A DNA stretch of 51,013 nt from Streptomyces hyderabadensis (GTDB lineage Bacteria > Actinomycetota > Actinomycetes > Streptomycetales > Streptomycetaceae). Shown here in pieces: positions 16,415 through 24,257 of the stretch (position 1 is the stretch's first letter; each line of letters opens with the position of its first letter). Under the pieces are notes generated by a model. That model worked only from the letters and a program-made list of their open reading frames with translations. It was not told where the DNA came from and did not search any database. The DNA lies in contig NZ_JAIOJZ010000055.1 in the NCBI RefSeq assembly GCF_020404845.1, forward strand, positions 1 through 51,013. The letters are read 5' to 3'. A program made the translations under genes and the position numbers.

Positions 16415-17608
16415 TTACCAGGCGACCGGCAGCTCCTCGAGGCCCAGCGTCACGTGCCCGCCCCGCCAGCCGAGGCTCTCCAGCGGCACGGCCGGCCGCA
16501 GGTCCGGCAGACGCCGCAGCAGCGTCGAGAAGGCGGTCTTGAGTTCGAGCCGTGCCAGGGCCGCCCCCAGGCAGTGGTGCGCGCCGTAGCCGAACGCGAG
16601 GTGCGGGTTCGGCCCGCGCGTGACGTCACAGCGTTCGCCGTCGGGGAAGACCGTCTCGTCGCGGTTGGCCGCGTTGACCGACACCTGGACCAGGTCTCCC
16701 GCGCGGATCTCCTGCCCGCCCAGCCGCACCGTACGGGTGGCCACCTGGACGCGGTTGACGTCGATGACGGGCTGGCAGCGCAGGATCTCCTCGACGGCGG
16801 GGACGACGAGGTCCGGGTCGGCGCGCACCTTGTCCAGCTGGTCCGGGTTGCGGAACAGCCGCACCATCCCGGCGCCGATCGCGGTCTGGGTCGTCTCCAG
16901 GCCGCCCGCGAGGACGACGACGGTCAGCGACAGCAGCTCCTCCATGGACAGCGCGTCCTCGCTGTCGTGGGCGTGGACCAGCCTGGTCAGGATGGGCGCC
17001 TCCGGTGCGAGTCCGCCGCGCAGCGCCGCGCGTTCGACCGGCACCCGGCGGGCGATGTAGGCACTCAGTTCCTGCCAGGCCCGCGGGTCGGGGCCGCCCT
17101 CGCCGAGCCTGGTGATGCGCTCGCACCAGCCGCTCAGCACCTGACGGTCCTCGACGGGGAAACCGAGCAGCTCGCAGATGGCGAGGGCGGGCAGCGGAAC
17201 GGCCAGATGCGCCACCAGGTCCGCCGGCGGCCCCGCCTCCTCCATGGCGTCGATCAGTTCGTCGGTCCAGGCCTGGATGCGGGGGGTCATGGCCTCGATC
17301 CGCCGTACGGTGAAGGCCTTGGACACCAGGGCGCGCAGTTCGTGGTGGGGGCGGCCGTCCATGTTCACCGACCGTGCGCCGCCCGGTGCCCGGCCGGCCT
17401 GCCGGGCGCGCTCACCCATGACGTCCCGGGTGAAGCTCCGGTCGCTCAGCACGGTCCGGACGTCTTCGTTGCGGGTCACCAGCCAGGCCTCTTGCCCATC
17501 TGCCAGCAGCACCCGCGGAAGCGTTTCCCGGCGGCGCAGTTCTGCCAGCCGCGGATGCAGTTCGCCCGCGGAGTCCGCGGAACTGAGAAAATCAAGAACA
17601 CGGTCCAT
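16415..17608 (-). CDS. Cytochrome P450 (first of four)
   Basis: 397 residues, a soluble actinobacterial P450. The I-helix reads VLAGGLETTQ, the K-helix ExxR is EEILR, and the haem loop is FGYGAHHCLGAALARLE with Cys near residue 343. It is the first gene of the long leftward operon and probably hydroxylates the terpenoid core. No ferredoxin or ferredoxin reductase gene is present in the window, so host partners must supply electrons. The ribosome site before the ATG is weak. Confidence 0.93.
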   Translation of the reverse strand: MDRVLDFLSSADSAGELHPRLAELRRRETLPRVLLADGQEAWLVTRNEDVRTVLSDRSFTRDVMGERARQAGRAPGGARSVNMDGRPHHELRALVSKAFTVRRIEAMTPRIQAWTDELIDAMEEAGPPADLVAHLAVPLPALAICELLGFPVEDRQVLSGWCERITRLGEGGPDPRAWQELSAYIARRVPVERAALRGGLAPEAPILTRLVHAHDSEDALSMEELLSLTVVVLAGGLETTQTAIGAGMVRLFRNPDQLDKVRADPDLVVPAVEEILRCQPVIDVNRVQVATRTVRLGGQEIRAGDLVQVSVNAANRDETVFPDGERCDVTRGPNPHLAFGYGAHHCLGAALARLELKTAFSTLLRRLPDLRPAVPLESLGWRGGHVTLGLEELPVAW

Positions 17609-17724
17609 CGTCGGAAATCCGATCTGGGTGATCCGCGTGAAAGGGAGCCCTCATGGCTTCGCGAGGGCGGCTCGGGCGGCCCTCGTCAACGTGGCATCAC
17701 CCTGGCAGCTGCCCCCGGTACCGA

Positions 17725-17744
17725 CAATCCCTGATTAGTGGGGG
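17725..17744. promoter_or_regulatory. Conserved intergenic motif, copy 1: CAATCCCTGATT-N3-GGGGG
   Basis: It lies in the divergent gap between the first P450 and the methyltransferase operon (17609-17854). Eleven of twelve bases of CAATCCC(T/C)GATT plus a following G5 run recur at 33680-33700, in the other intergenic region where a leftward P450 gene faces a rightward gene. I found no copy inside genes. It is probably a site for a pathway regulator. Confidence 0.5.
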
Positions 17745-17854
17745 AGTTCGCCGGCGGTGTAGCACGCGCGTTCGCGGCGTGGCCATCCCCGACTTTTCCC
17801 CATTGCCGACGCCGGGGCCGTCCGACATCGTGACGACTCGATTATGGAAAGGCG

Positions 17855-18676
17855 GTGCAGCCTGTGTCCGAGCGAGTCTCTTTCTCCGAGGATCAGCTTC
17901 CCCGACAGCGCCGGGTGGCAGAGGGTTTCGGCGCGGACCCCGCACGTTATGACCGGACCCGGCCCAGCTATCCGGACGCCCTGCTCCACCGCGTCGTCGG
18001 AGCCCGCACCGGGCTCGACGTGCTCGACGTCGGCTGCGGTACGGGTATCGCGGCGCGGCAGTTCCAGGCGGCCGGCTGCACGGTGCTCGGAGTGGAACCG
18101 GACCCGCGGATGGCCGGGTTCGCCCGGGGGCGCGGGCTGGAGGTCGAGGAGTCGACGTTCGAGGACTGGAAACCGGCGGGCCGGTCCTTCGACGCGGTCG
18201 TCGCCGGGCAGACCTGGCACTGGCTGGACCCGGCGGTCGGCGCGGTGCGCGCAGGTCAGGCACTGCGGCCCGGCGGGCAGTTGACCGTCTTCTGGAACGC
18301 GGAGGTCCCGCCGCCGGAGGTGCTGCGGTCCTTCGGTGAGATCTACCGGCGGGTGGTGCCCGACTCGCTCGTCGCACGCCAGTGGACGGCCGACGCCCTC
18401 GACGGATACACGATGCTGAGCGGCAGGGCGGCCGACGGGATGCGGCAGGCCGGTGTCTTCGACGCGGCGCAGGAGTGGCGCTTCCACTGGGAGAAGTCCT
18501 ACACCCGGGACGAGTGGCTGGACCAGATGCCCACCCACGGCGACCTCGCCCAGCACTCCGCGGATCAAGTGGCGCAGGTGCAGCAGGGCATCAGCGCCGT
18601 CATCGACGCCATGGGCGGCGGCTTCACCATGGGCTACACCACGGTCGCGGTGAACGCGGCGCTGACTTCCGCGTGA
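17855..18676 (+). CDS. SAM-dependent methyltransferase (class I), paralogue of the one at 40529
   Basis: 273 residues. After a lead containing ARYDRTRPSYPDALLHR, the SAM-binding motif I is LDVLDVGCGTGIAARQFQAA and the acidic post-I residue lies in VLGVEPDPRM. Later landmarks are AGQTWHWLDP and YTRDEWLDQMPTHGD. It shares these blocks with the protein at 40529-41341, so the two arose by duplication or act on related substrates. Two GTG starts are possible (17855 and 17864). The first lies only four bases from GGAAAGG, so the second may be used. It heads the rightward operon that runs to 30872. The acceptor is not predictable; a carboxyl or hydroxyl of the aglycone is likely. Confidence 0.85.
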   Translation: MQPVSERVSFSEDQLPRQRRVAEGFGADPARYDRTRPSYPDALLHRVVGARTGLDVLDVGCGTGIAARQFQAAGCTVLGVEPDPRMAGFARGRGLEVEESTFEDWKPAGRSFDAVVAGQTWHWLDPAVGAVRAGQALRPGGQLTVFWNAEVPPPEVLRSFGEIYRRVVPDSLVARQWTADALDGYTMLSGRAADGMRQAGVFDAAQEWRFHWEKSYTRDEWLDQMPTHGDLAQHSADQVAQVQQGISAVIDAMGGGFTMGYTTVAVNAALTSA

Positions 18677-18700
18677 GCGCGCACGAAGGGACGTACCGAG

Positions 18701-19906
18701 ATGACGGCGACCGAACAAGGGACCCGGCTGGCCGACCAGTCCGCCGATGCCGCGACGATGCTCGCCTGGTTCCGGCGGATGCGGGAGAGCGAACCCGTCA
18801 GCCATGACGAGGAGGCCGGTGTGTGGCACGTCTTCCGCCACGCCGACGTGGAGCGCGTCCTGGCCGACCCCGGCACCTTCTCCTCCGACTTCAGCTCGTT
18901 CATGCCGGCGCAGGAGGACGTCGACCGCTTCATCAAGGGCAACCTCCTGCGCAAGGACCCGCCCCAGCACCGCAAGCTGCGCACCCTGGTGAGCAAGGCC
19001 TTCACCCCGGCAGTGGTCGCGCGACTCGCCCCGCGCATCGAGGTGATCGCCGACCAGCTGCTGGACGCGAAGGCGGGCGCCGACCAGCTGGAACTGGTCG
19101 CGGACCTGGCGTCCCCGCTGCCCGTCACCGTGATCGCCGAACTCCTGGGCATCCCCGCCGAGGACCGCCCGATGTTCGGGCGCTGGGCCGACTCCCTGGT
19201 CGCCCCGGAGAGCCAGACGTCCTTCATCCCGAACGAGGACCGCACGAAGGCCATGGCGGTCGTCATGCGGGAGATGAACGCCTACTGCCTGGAGCACATC
19301 CGTCGGCGGCGGGCCGCGCCGGGCCAGGACCTGGTCAGCAAGCTGGTGGCGGCGGAGGTGGACGGCCAGCGCCTGGACGACGACGAGATCGTCGGCTTCG
19401 TGGGGCTGCTGCTGCTCGCCGGACACATCACGACCACCGCGCTGCTGACCAACGTCGTCCTGTGCCTGGAGGAGTTCCCGGACGTCGCCGCGGCACTGCG
19501 CGCCGACCCGAGCGCCCTGCCCGGAGCCATCGAGGAGGTGCTGCGCTTCCGTACCCCCTTGGCTCCGAGCATGCGCAGGACGACGCGAGAGGTCCAGGTC
19601 GGCGAACACACCGTACCGGCGGGCAGGATCGTGCTCGCCTGGCTGGCCTCGGCCAACCGGGACGAGCGACAGTTCACCGCGCCGGACACCTTCGACATCC
19701 GTCGCGCACCCAATCCGCACCTGAGTCTGGGCCACGGGATCCACTTCTGCCTGGGCGCACCGCTCGCCCGTCTCGAAGTGCGGATCGCCGTGGAGAAGAT
19801 GCTCGGCCGCTGGAGCGGGATGGCGGTCGCGGACGGCGTCGAGTACCACGACGCGCGCGGCATCGTCGGAGCGAAAAAGCTTCCGCTGCACCTGCGTTGG
19901 GCCTGA
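18701..19906 (+). CDS. Cytochrome P450 (second of four)
   Basis: 401 residues starting at ATG 18701, 24 bases after the methyltransferase. The haem loop is LGHGIHFCLGAPLARLE, with Cys near residue 350, and the K-helix ExxR is EEVLRF. The I-helix reads LAGHITTTALL, so the residue before the conserved Thr is Ile rather than the usual acid; this variant is known among actinobacterial P450s of macrolide and peptide pathways. It sits directly before the carrier-protein gene, so a carrier-bound substrate cannot be excluded, but oxidation of the terpenoid is the simpler reading. Confidence 0.93.
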   Translation: MTATEQGTRLADQSADAATMLAWFRRMRESEPVSHDEEAGVWHVFRHADVERVLADPGTFSSDFSSFMPAQEDVDRFIKGNLLRKDPPQHRKLRTLVSKAFTPAVVARLAPRIEVIADQLLDAKAGADQLELVADLASPLPVTVIAELLGIPAEDRPMFGRWADSLVAPESQTSFIPNEDRTKAMAVVMREMNAYCLEHIRRRRAAPGQDLVSKLVAAEVDGQRLDDDEIVGFVGLLLLAGHITTTALLTNVVLCLEEFPDVAAALRADPSALPGAIEEVLRFRTPLAPSMRRTTREVQVGEHTVPAGRIVLAWLASANRDERQFTAPDTFDIRRAPNPHLSLGHGIHFCLGAPLARLEVRIAVEKMLGRWSGMAVADGVEYHDARGIVGAKKLPLHLRWA

Positions 19907-19952
19907 CGGCCCCCAGAAGTGAGGGTACTGCCCGGCGAACAGGGGTGGTTCT

Positions 19953-20243
19953 GTGGACATGGTCACGGAGAATTCGGAGCCGGTCGATTCCGTACGCGTT
20001 CTCGCCCGACTCGACTCGCTCCTCAGGGAAGTCTGGGACGGCCTGCCCGCCGGCGTACCGGTGGATCGCGACGCGTCGTTCCTCAGCCTCGGCGTCGATT
20101 CACTGACGCTGGTTCTGCTGCTCGACAAAGTAGGCGCGGAATTCGACATCGACTGGGAGACCGAGGTGTCACCGGGCGCCGCCAGTTCGCTGCGCTCGAT
20201 CTCGGATCTGGTCGTGCGCAGGCGCTCCGGCGACGCCGCATGA
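19953..20243 (+). CDS. Acyl carrier protein (CloN1-like)
   Basis: 96 residues with the phosphopantetheine site FLSLGVDSLTLVLLLDKVG (Ser about residue 50) and the surrounding four-helix pattern. It starts at GTG behind AGGGGTGG; an ATG two codons later is possible. In aminocoumarin pathways a second carrier protein (CloN1/CouN1) receives the pyrrole-2-carboxyl group before transfer to the sugar. The next gene encodes the KASIII-like shuttle enzyme, the same neighbour as in those clusters. A 17-base tandem repeat spans its stop codon. Confidence 0.85.
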   Translation: MDMVTENSEPVDSVRVLARLDSLLREVWDGLPAGVPVDRDASFLSLGVDSLTLVLLLDKVGAEFDIDWETEVSPGAASSLRSISDLVVRRRSGDAA

Positions 20244-20279
20244 ATGGCGACGCCGCTTGAACGGGACGCCGCTTGAAAA
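20230..20279. repeat. 17-base tandem repeat, about three copies, across the carrier-protein stop codon
   Basis: Copies start at 20230, 20247 and 20264 with the core GACGCCGC(A/T)TGAA. The TGA of the first copy is the carrier-protein stop; the other copies fill the gap before the next gene. This looks like slippage duplication and moves the KASIII-like start 33 bases further downstream than a single copy would. Confidence 0.75.
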
Positions 20280-20288
20280 GGGGGACTT

Positions 20289-21356
20289 GTGCGTATCCGG
20301 GACATCTACCTCGCCGGAATCGGCGTGTTCCTGCCCACGACGCAGAGCATCGGATCGGCGGTGGAACAGGGGCTCGTCCCGGCCGGCACGGCGGCGGAGT
20401 ACGGATTGTCGGGGGTCGCGGTCGCGGGACGGGCCGCGGCGCCGGAGATGGCCCTGGCCGCCGCGCAGGAGGCGCTCAAGAGCAGCGGGGCGAGCGCCGA
20501 GGACATCGGACTGCTCCTCTACACGGGCGTCTGGCACCAGGGCCCCGACGGCTGGGGCCCCCAGGCGTACCTGCAACGGCACCTGCTCGGCGACGACCTG
20601 CTCGCGATCGAGGTCAGGAACGGCTGCAACGGAACCTTCGCCGCGCTGGAACTCGCGGCCGGGTACCTCAAGGCCTTCCCCCACGTCCCGGCGGCGCTGG
20701 TCACCGCGAGCGACAACTTCGGCACGCCGCTGATCGACAGGTGGAACCCCGGAGACGGGGTGGCCTACCTGGGGGACGGCGCCAGCGCCGTCGTGGTGAG
20801 CACCACGCCGGGCTTCGCGGAGCTGCGTTCCCTGTGCTCGGCGACGTTCTCGGCGATGGAGGAGGCCCACCGGGGCGGTGAGCCGCTCTTCCCGCCCGGC
20901 GCCACCACCGCCACCGCGCTGGACTACGGGGCCAGAGGCGCCGCCTTCCAGCGCGCGGCCGAGGAGGACGGCTCGTGGGTGCGGCTGCTCCTCGGCCACC
21001 AGAGGCACAACGTCGTCTGCACCGAGCAGGCGCTGGAGGAGGCCGGCGTGACGGCGGACGACATCACGCACGTCCTCATCCACGGCATGCCGCGCCGGGC
21101 GGCCGCCTCCTACCTCAAGATCCTCGGTTTCCCGCTCGAACGGTCGACGTGGGACTTCAGCAGGACCGTCGGGCACCTCGGCGCGAGCGACCACATGGCG
21201 GCGCTGCACCACCTGCTGGCGACGGAGCGGCTCCAGGCCGGGGACCACGTGCTGCTGTGCGGCTTCTCCCCGGGAGTGACGTACAAGGCGGCGGTCGTCC
21301 GCGTCCTCGGCACCGACCCGACCCGGAAACGTGAGGCCCAGGCCAGTGGAGTTTGA
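20289..21356 (+). CDS. KASIII-like acyltransferase (CloN2-like pyrrolyl shuttle)
   Basis: 355 residues of the thiolase fold. The active-site cysteine is in VRNGCNGTFAALELAAG (about residue 115), as in 3-oxoacyl-ACP synthase III, and the histidine is in VLIHGMPRR. The position that holds Asn in condensing KASIII enzymes (GN-x-SAAS) reads GHLGASD here. Loss of that Asn fits an acyltransferase rather than a Claisen-condensing enzyme. CloN2/CouN2 of clorobiocin and coumermycin do this job, passing pyrrole-2-carboxyl from one carrier protein to another. Its 3' end overlaps the dehydrogenase start by 11 bases. Confidence 0.82.
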   Translation: MRIRDIYLAGIGVFLPTTQSIGSAVEQGLVPAGTAAEYGLSGVAVAGRAAAPEMALAAAQEALKSSGASAEDIGLLLYTGVWHQGPDGWGPQAYLQRHLLGDDLLAIEVRNGCNGTFAALELAAGYLKAFPHVPAALVTASDNFGTPLIDRWNPGDGVAYLGDGASAVVVSTTPGFAELRSLCSATFSAMEEAHRGGEPLFPPGATTATALDYGARGAAFQRAAEEDGSWVRLLLGHQRHNVVCTEQALEEAGVTADDITHVLIHGMPRRAAASYLKILGFPLERSTWDFSRTVGHLGASDHMAALHHLLATERLQAGDHVLLCGFSPGVTYKAAVVRVLGTDPTRKREAQASGV

Positions 21357-22479
21357 CCTCACCGAGGAACAGCGGCAACGGATCCGGTGCATGCGCGACG
21401 CCGCCGGCCGCCTGCCCCGCCCCGAGCCGGGCCAGGCCGCCGGAAGGGACGTGTGGCAGGCCGCGGGGGAGTGCGGGATCACCGGCCTGTGCCTGCCCGA
21501 GGAGCACGGGGGCGGCGGGCTCGGCGCGCTCGACACGGCTCTCGGCCTGGAGGCGTTCTGCGCGGGCGGCGCCGACACCGGGCTCGCCTTCGCGATCGCG
21601 GCGCACCTGCTGGCCTGCGGCACCGCCCTCGCCGAGCACGCCGACGAGCCGGTCCGGGCCGACCTGCTGCGCGGCCTCGGCTCCGGCCGGACGATCGCCG
21701 CCAACGCGATGACCGAGGACGGGGCCGGTTCGGACGTGAGCAGGCTCGCGACGACCGCGGTGCGCGACGGCGACGCGTACGTGCTCGACGGGGTGAAGTC
21801 CTTCGTCAGCAACGGCCCCCTGGCCGACATCCTCGTCACCTACGCGGTCACCGCACCCGCCGCCGGGTTCCTCGGACTCTCCGCGTTCGCCGTCCCCACG
21901 GATCTGCCGGGAGTGCGGATCGGCCCGCCCCTGGCCAAGGCGGGGCTGGACGGCTGCGCCGCGGCCCGGGTGGAGTTCTCCGGGTGCCGCGTCCCCGGCG
22001 GGTACCTGATGGGTGCGGAAGGCCAGGGCAGCGCCATCTTCCAGACGTCCATGACCTGGGAGCGGGCGTGCCTGCCCGCGATCTACCTGGGCACGATGGA
22101 GGCCCAGCTGCGGCGCTGCGTCACGCACGCCCGGCAACGGCGGCAGTTCGGCCGGCGCATCGCGGACTTCCAGGCGGTCTCCCACCGTCTGGCCACCATG
22201 AAACAGCGCCTGGAGAGCAGCCGCCTGTTGCTGTACCGGGCGTGCTGGCAGGTCGACCAGGGCAGCCAGGACGCCGGTCAGGCGGCGGCCCTCGCCAAGG
22301 TCGCCGTAGCGGAGAGCGCGGTCGCCAACGGCGTCGACGCCGCGCAGGTGTTCGGGGCGAGGGGATATCTGACCGCGGAGGGTGTCGACGGCCGGCTGAG
22401 CGACCTCGTCCCCCTGCACATCTTCTCGGGGACGACGGACATCCAGCGGGAGATCATCGTCAGGGGGATGGGCCTGTGA
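21346..22479 (+). CDS. Acyl-CoA dehydrogenase-like flavoprotein (prolyl-carrier oxidase, CloN3-like)
   Basis: 377 residues with the complete acyl-CoA dehydrogenase layout: the N-terminal helical domain (LTEEQRQRIRCMRDAAG), the FAD-contact block AMTEDGAGSDVSRLATTA, and the C-terminal helices with RQFGRRIADFQAVSHRLA and HIFSGTTDIQREII. In pyrrole pathways (CloN3, PltE, RedW) this enzyme oxidises carrier-bound proline to pyrrole-2-carboxyl. Its place between the shuttle enzyme and the adenylation gene supports that. I prefer the GTG at 21346, which starts the family motif EFDLTEEQ; the frame also has a GTG at 21331. The stop overlaps the adenylation start (GTGA). Confidence 0.9.
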   Translation: MEFDLTEEQRQRIRCMRDAAGRLPRPEPGQAAGRDVWQAAGECGITGLCLPEEHGGGGLGALDTALGLEAFCAGGADTGLAFAIAAHLLACGTALAEHADEPVRADLLRGLGSGRTIAANAMTEDGAGSDVSRLATTAVRDGDAYVLDGVKSFVSNGPLADILVTYAVTAPAAGFLGLSAFAVPTDLPGVRIGPPLAKAGLDGCAAARVEFSGCRVPGGYLMGAEGQGSAIFQTSMTWERACLPAIYLGTMEAQLRRCVTHARQRRQFGRRIADFQAVSHRLATMKQRLESSRLLLYRACWQVDQGSQDAGQAAALAKVAVAESAVANGVDAAQVFGARGYLTAEGVDGRLSDLVPLHIFSGTTDIQREIIVRGMGL

Positions 22480-24257
22480 GCAAGCCGGCCAACCTGCACG
22501 CGCTGCTCGCCGACGCCGCGGCGCGCACCCCCCGGGCCCCGGCCCTGGCGGGCCCCTGCGGCACGGTGACCTACGCGGAACTCGACGCCCGCGCCGACGC
22601 CGTGGCCCGCGTCCTGGCCGGCCAGGGCATCGGCCGCGGCGACCGCGTGCTCGTATGGGGTCCGAAGTCGGCGGACGTGATCGCCGCCATGCAGGCCGTC
22701 CTGCGGCTCGGCGCCGTCTACGTCCCGGTCGACCCGCAAAGCCCCGCGGAGCGGGTCGAGACCCTCGCCCACGAGTGCGCGGCACGCGCGCTGTGCGCCC
22801 CGGCCGGTCTGCTCCCACGCGTTCCCGGCACCCTGCGCACCCTGGCCTGCGTCGACATCGAGACGCCGAACGGCGCCGCCGGGACGGACGGGGACGCGCG
22901 CCAGGCGCCGTATGTCTTCGTCGACGAGGACGCACCCGCCTACATCCTCTTCACCTCGGGTTCGACGGGCACGCCGAAAGGCGTCACCATCAGCCACCGC
23001 AACGCCCTTGCCTTCGTGGCATGGGCCGTCGAGGAACTGTCGGCCGGGCCCGGCGACAGGTTCGCCAACCATGCCTCGTTCTCCTTCGACCTGTCGGTCC
23101 TCGACCTCTACGCCGCCTTCGCGGTGGGCGCGGCGGTCTGCCCCGTCCCCACCGAATTCGCGTACGCCCCCGAACGCCTGGTCGAGTTCCTGTACCGGGA
23201 GCAGATCACCGTCTGGTACTCCGTGCCTTCCGTGCTCACCCTCATGCGGCGCGACGGCGGCCTGCTCGACCGGCCGGCCCCCGAGGCGCTGCGTGCGGTG
23301 CTCTTCGCGGGCGAACCCTTCCCCGTCCACCAGGTCCGGGAGTTCGCCGCGTGGACCGACGCCCGCCTGCTCAACCTCTACGGCCCGACCGAGACCAACG
23401 TGTGCACGTACCACGAGGTCCGGCCCGAGGACCTGGAGCGCGACGTGCCGGTCCCGATCGGCACGGCCTGCAGCGGCGACCGCGTCTGGGCGGCCGGTCC
23501 CGACGGCCGGGCGGCCGGACCCGGTGAGGAGGGCGAGCTGATGGTCGACGGCCCGACCGTCTTCCTCGGGTACTGGGGGCGGCCGGCCCAGCACGGCCCG
23601 TACGGCACGGGCGACCGGGTCAGGGTCCGGTCCGACGGCTCCTTCGACTACCTCGGGCGCGCCGACGGACAGGTCAAGGTCCGGGGCCACCGCATCGAGC
23701 TGAGCGAGGTGTCGGTGGCACTGCACACGCATCCGGAGGTCGCCGAGGCCGCGGTGGCCGCCGTGGGGGACGGGCTCGAACGGCGGCTGGCCGCGTTCGT
23801 GGCCAGGACCCCGGCGAGCACCCTGGGGAACATCGGGCTCAGACGCCATCTGGCACGGCGGCTGCCCCCGCAGATGATCCCCGACGACGTGCGTTTCGTC
23901 GACGCGCTGCCCCGCAACGACCGGGGGAAGCTCGACCTCACGGCCCTGGTCTCCGCACACAACATACGAGGGGTGTCAGTGACAGCCAGGCAGGAACGAG
24001 AAGAGATCGCAACGAAGCTGCTCGCGTTCATCCGGGAGAGCTTCCTGTCCGGAGACCCCCAAGGAGAGCTCGCCGGTGACACACCACTGCTCGAACTGGG
24101 CATTCTCAACTCGCTGAACACCACGATTCTGATCGCCCACATACTCGGCGAGTTCGACGTCAAGCTGCCCTGGAGCGATGTCACTCCGGAAAGCTTCAAG
24201 AACGTCGACAACCTCAGCGCGATGGTGTACGAGAGGCGGTCGTCCGCCCATGCATGA
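22476..24257 (+). CDS. Proline adenylation domain fused to a peptidyl carrier domain (CloN4-CloN5-like)
   Basis: 593 residues. Residues 1-495 are an adenylation domain: ILFTSGSTGTPKGVTISHR (A3), FSFDLSVLDLY (A4), NLYGPTETNVC (A5), YGTGDRVR (A7), GRADGQVKVRGHRIEL (A8) and the A10 Lys in NDRGKL. My manual reading of the specificity positions is D-L-L-Y-L-A-L-V-C-K, the code I recall for proline-activating enzymes of pyrrole pathways (the Y is least certain). Residues 500-593 are a carrier domain with the pantetheine Ser in LLELGILNSLNTTI. In aminocoumarin clusters these are two genes. No stop separates them here, but a second start with its own ribosome site lies at the junction (see 23967-23981). 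Confidence 0.9.
   Translation: MSKPANLHALLADAAARTPRAPALAGPCGTVTYAELDARADAVARVLAGQGIGRGDRVLVWGPKSADVIAAMQAVLRLGAVYVPVDPQSPAERVETLAHECAARALCAPAGLLPRVPGTLRTLACVDIETPNGAAGTDGDARQAPYVFVDEDAPAYILFTSGSTGTPKGVTISHRNALAFVAWAVEELSAGPGDRFANHASFSFDLSVLDLYAAFAVGAAVCPVPTEFAYAPERLVEFLYREQITVWYSVPSVLTLMRRDGGLLDRPAPEALRAVLFAGEPFPVHQVREFAAWTDARLLNLYGPTETNVCTYHEVRPEDLERDVPVPIGTACSGDRVWAAGPDGRAAGPGEEGELMVDGPTVFLGYWGRPAQHGPYGTGDRVRVRSDGSFDYLGRADGQVKVRGHRIELSEVSVALHTHPEVAEAAVAAVGDGLERRLAAFVARTPASTLGNIGLRRHLARRLPPQMIPDDVRFVDALPRNDRGKLDLTALVSAHNIRGVSVTARQEREEIATKLLAFIRESFLSGDPQGELAGDTPLLELGILNSLNTTILIAHILGEFDVKLPWSDVTPESFKNVDNLSAMVYERRSSAHA
23967..23981 (+). promoter_or_regulatory. Possible internal ribosome site and start for a stand-alone carrier protein
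   Basis: At the junction of the adenylation and carrier domains the DNA reads ACGAGGGG, then five bases, then GTG at 23979, all in frame. Initiation there would give a free 92-residue carrier protein, the size of CloN5-type proteins, in addition to the fusion. Whether it is used cannot be seen from sequence. Confidence 0.45.

Noticed and set aside
15335..17734. 799-codon plus-strand open frame across the FAH and P450 genes
   Set aside because: It crosses two genes and their junction in antisense and has no domain; rejected as a shadow.
24100..24250. Cobalamin riboswitch before the B12-dependent radical SAM gene
   Set aside because: The gene overlaps the previous coding region by eight bases, so there is no room for a leader, and no riboswitch-like core was seen.
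22476..24257. Reading the adenylation-carrier protein as part of a full NRPS
   Set aside because: There is no condensation or thioesterase domain in the cluster, and the neighbours match the stand-alone pyrrole pathway.
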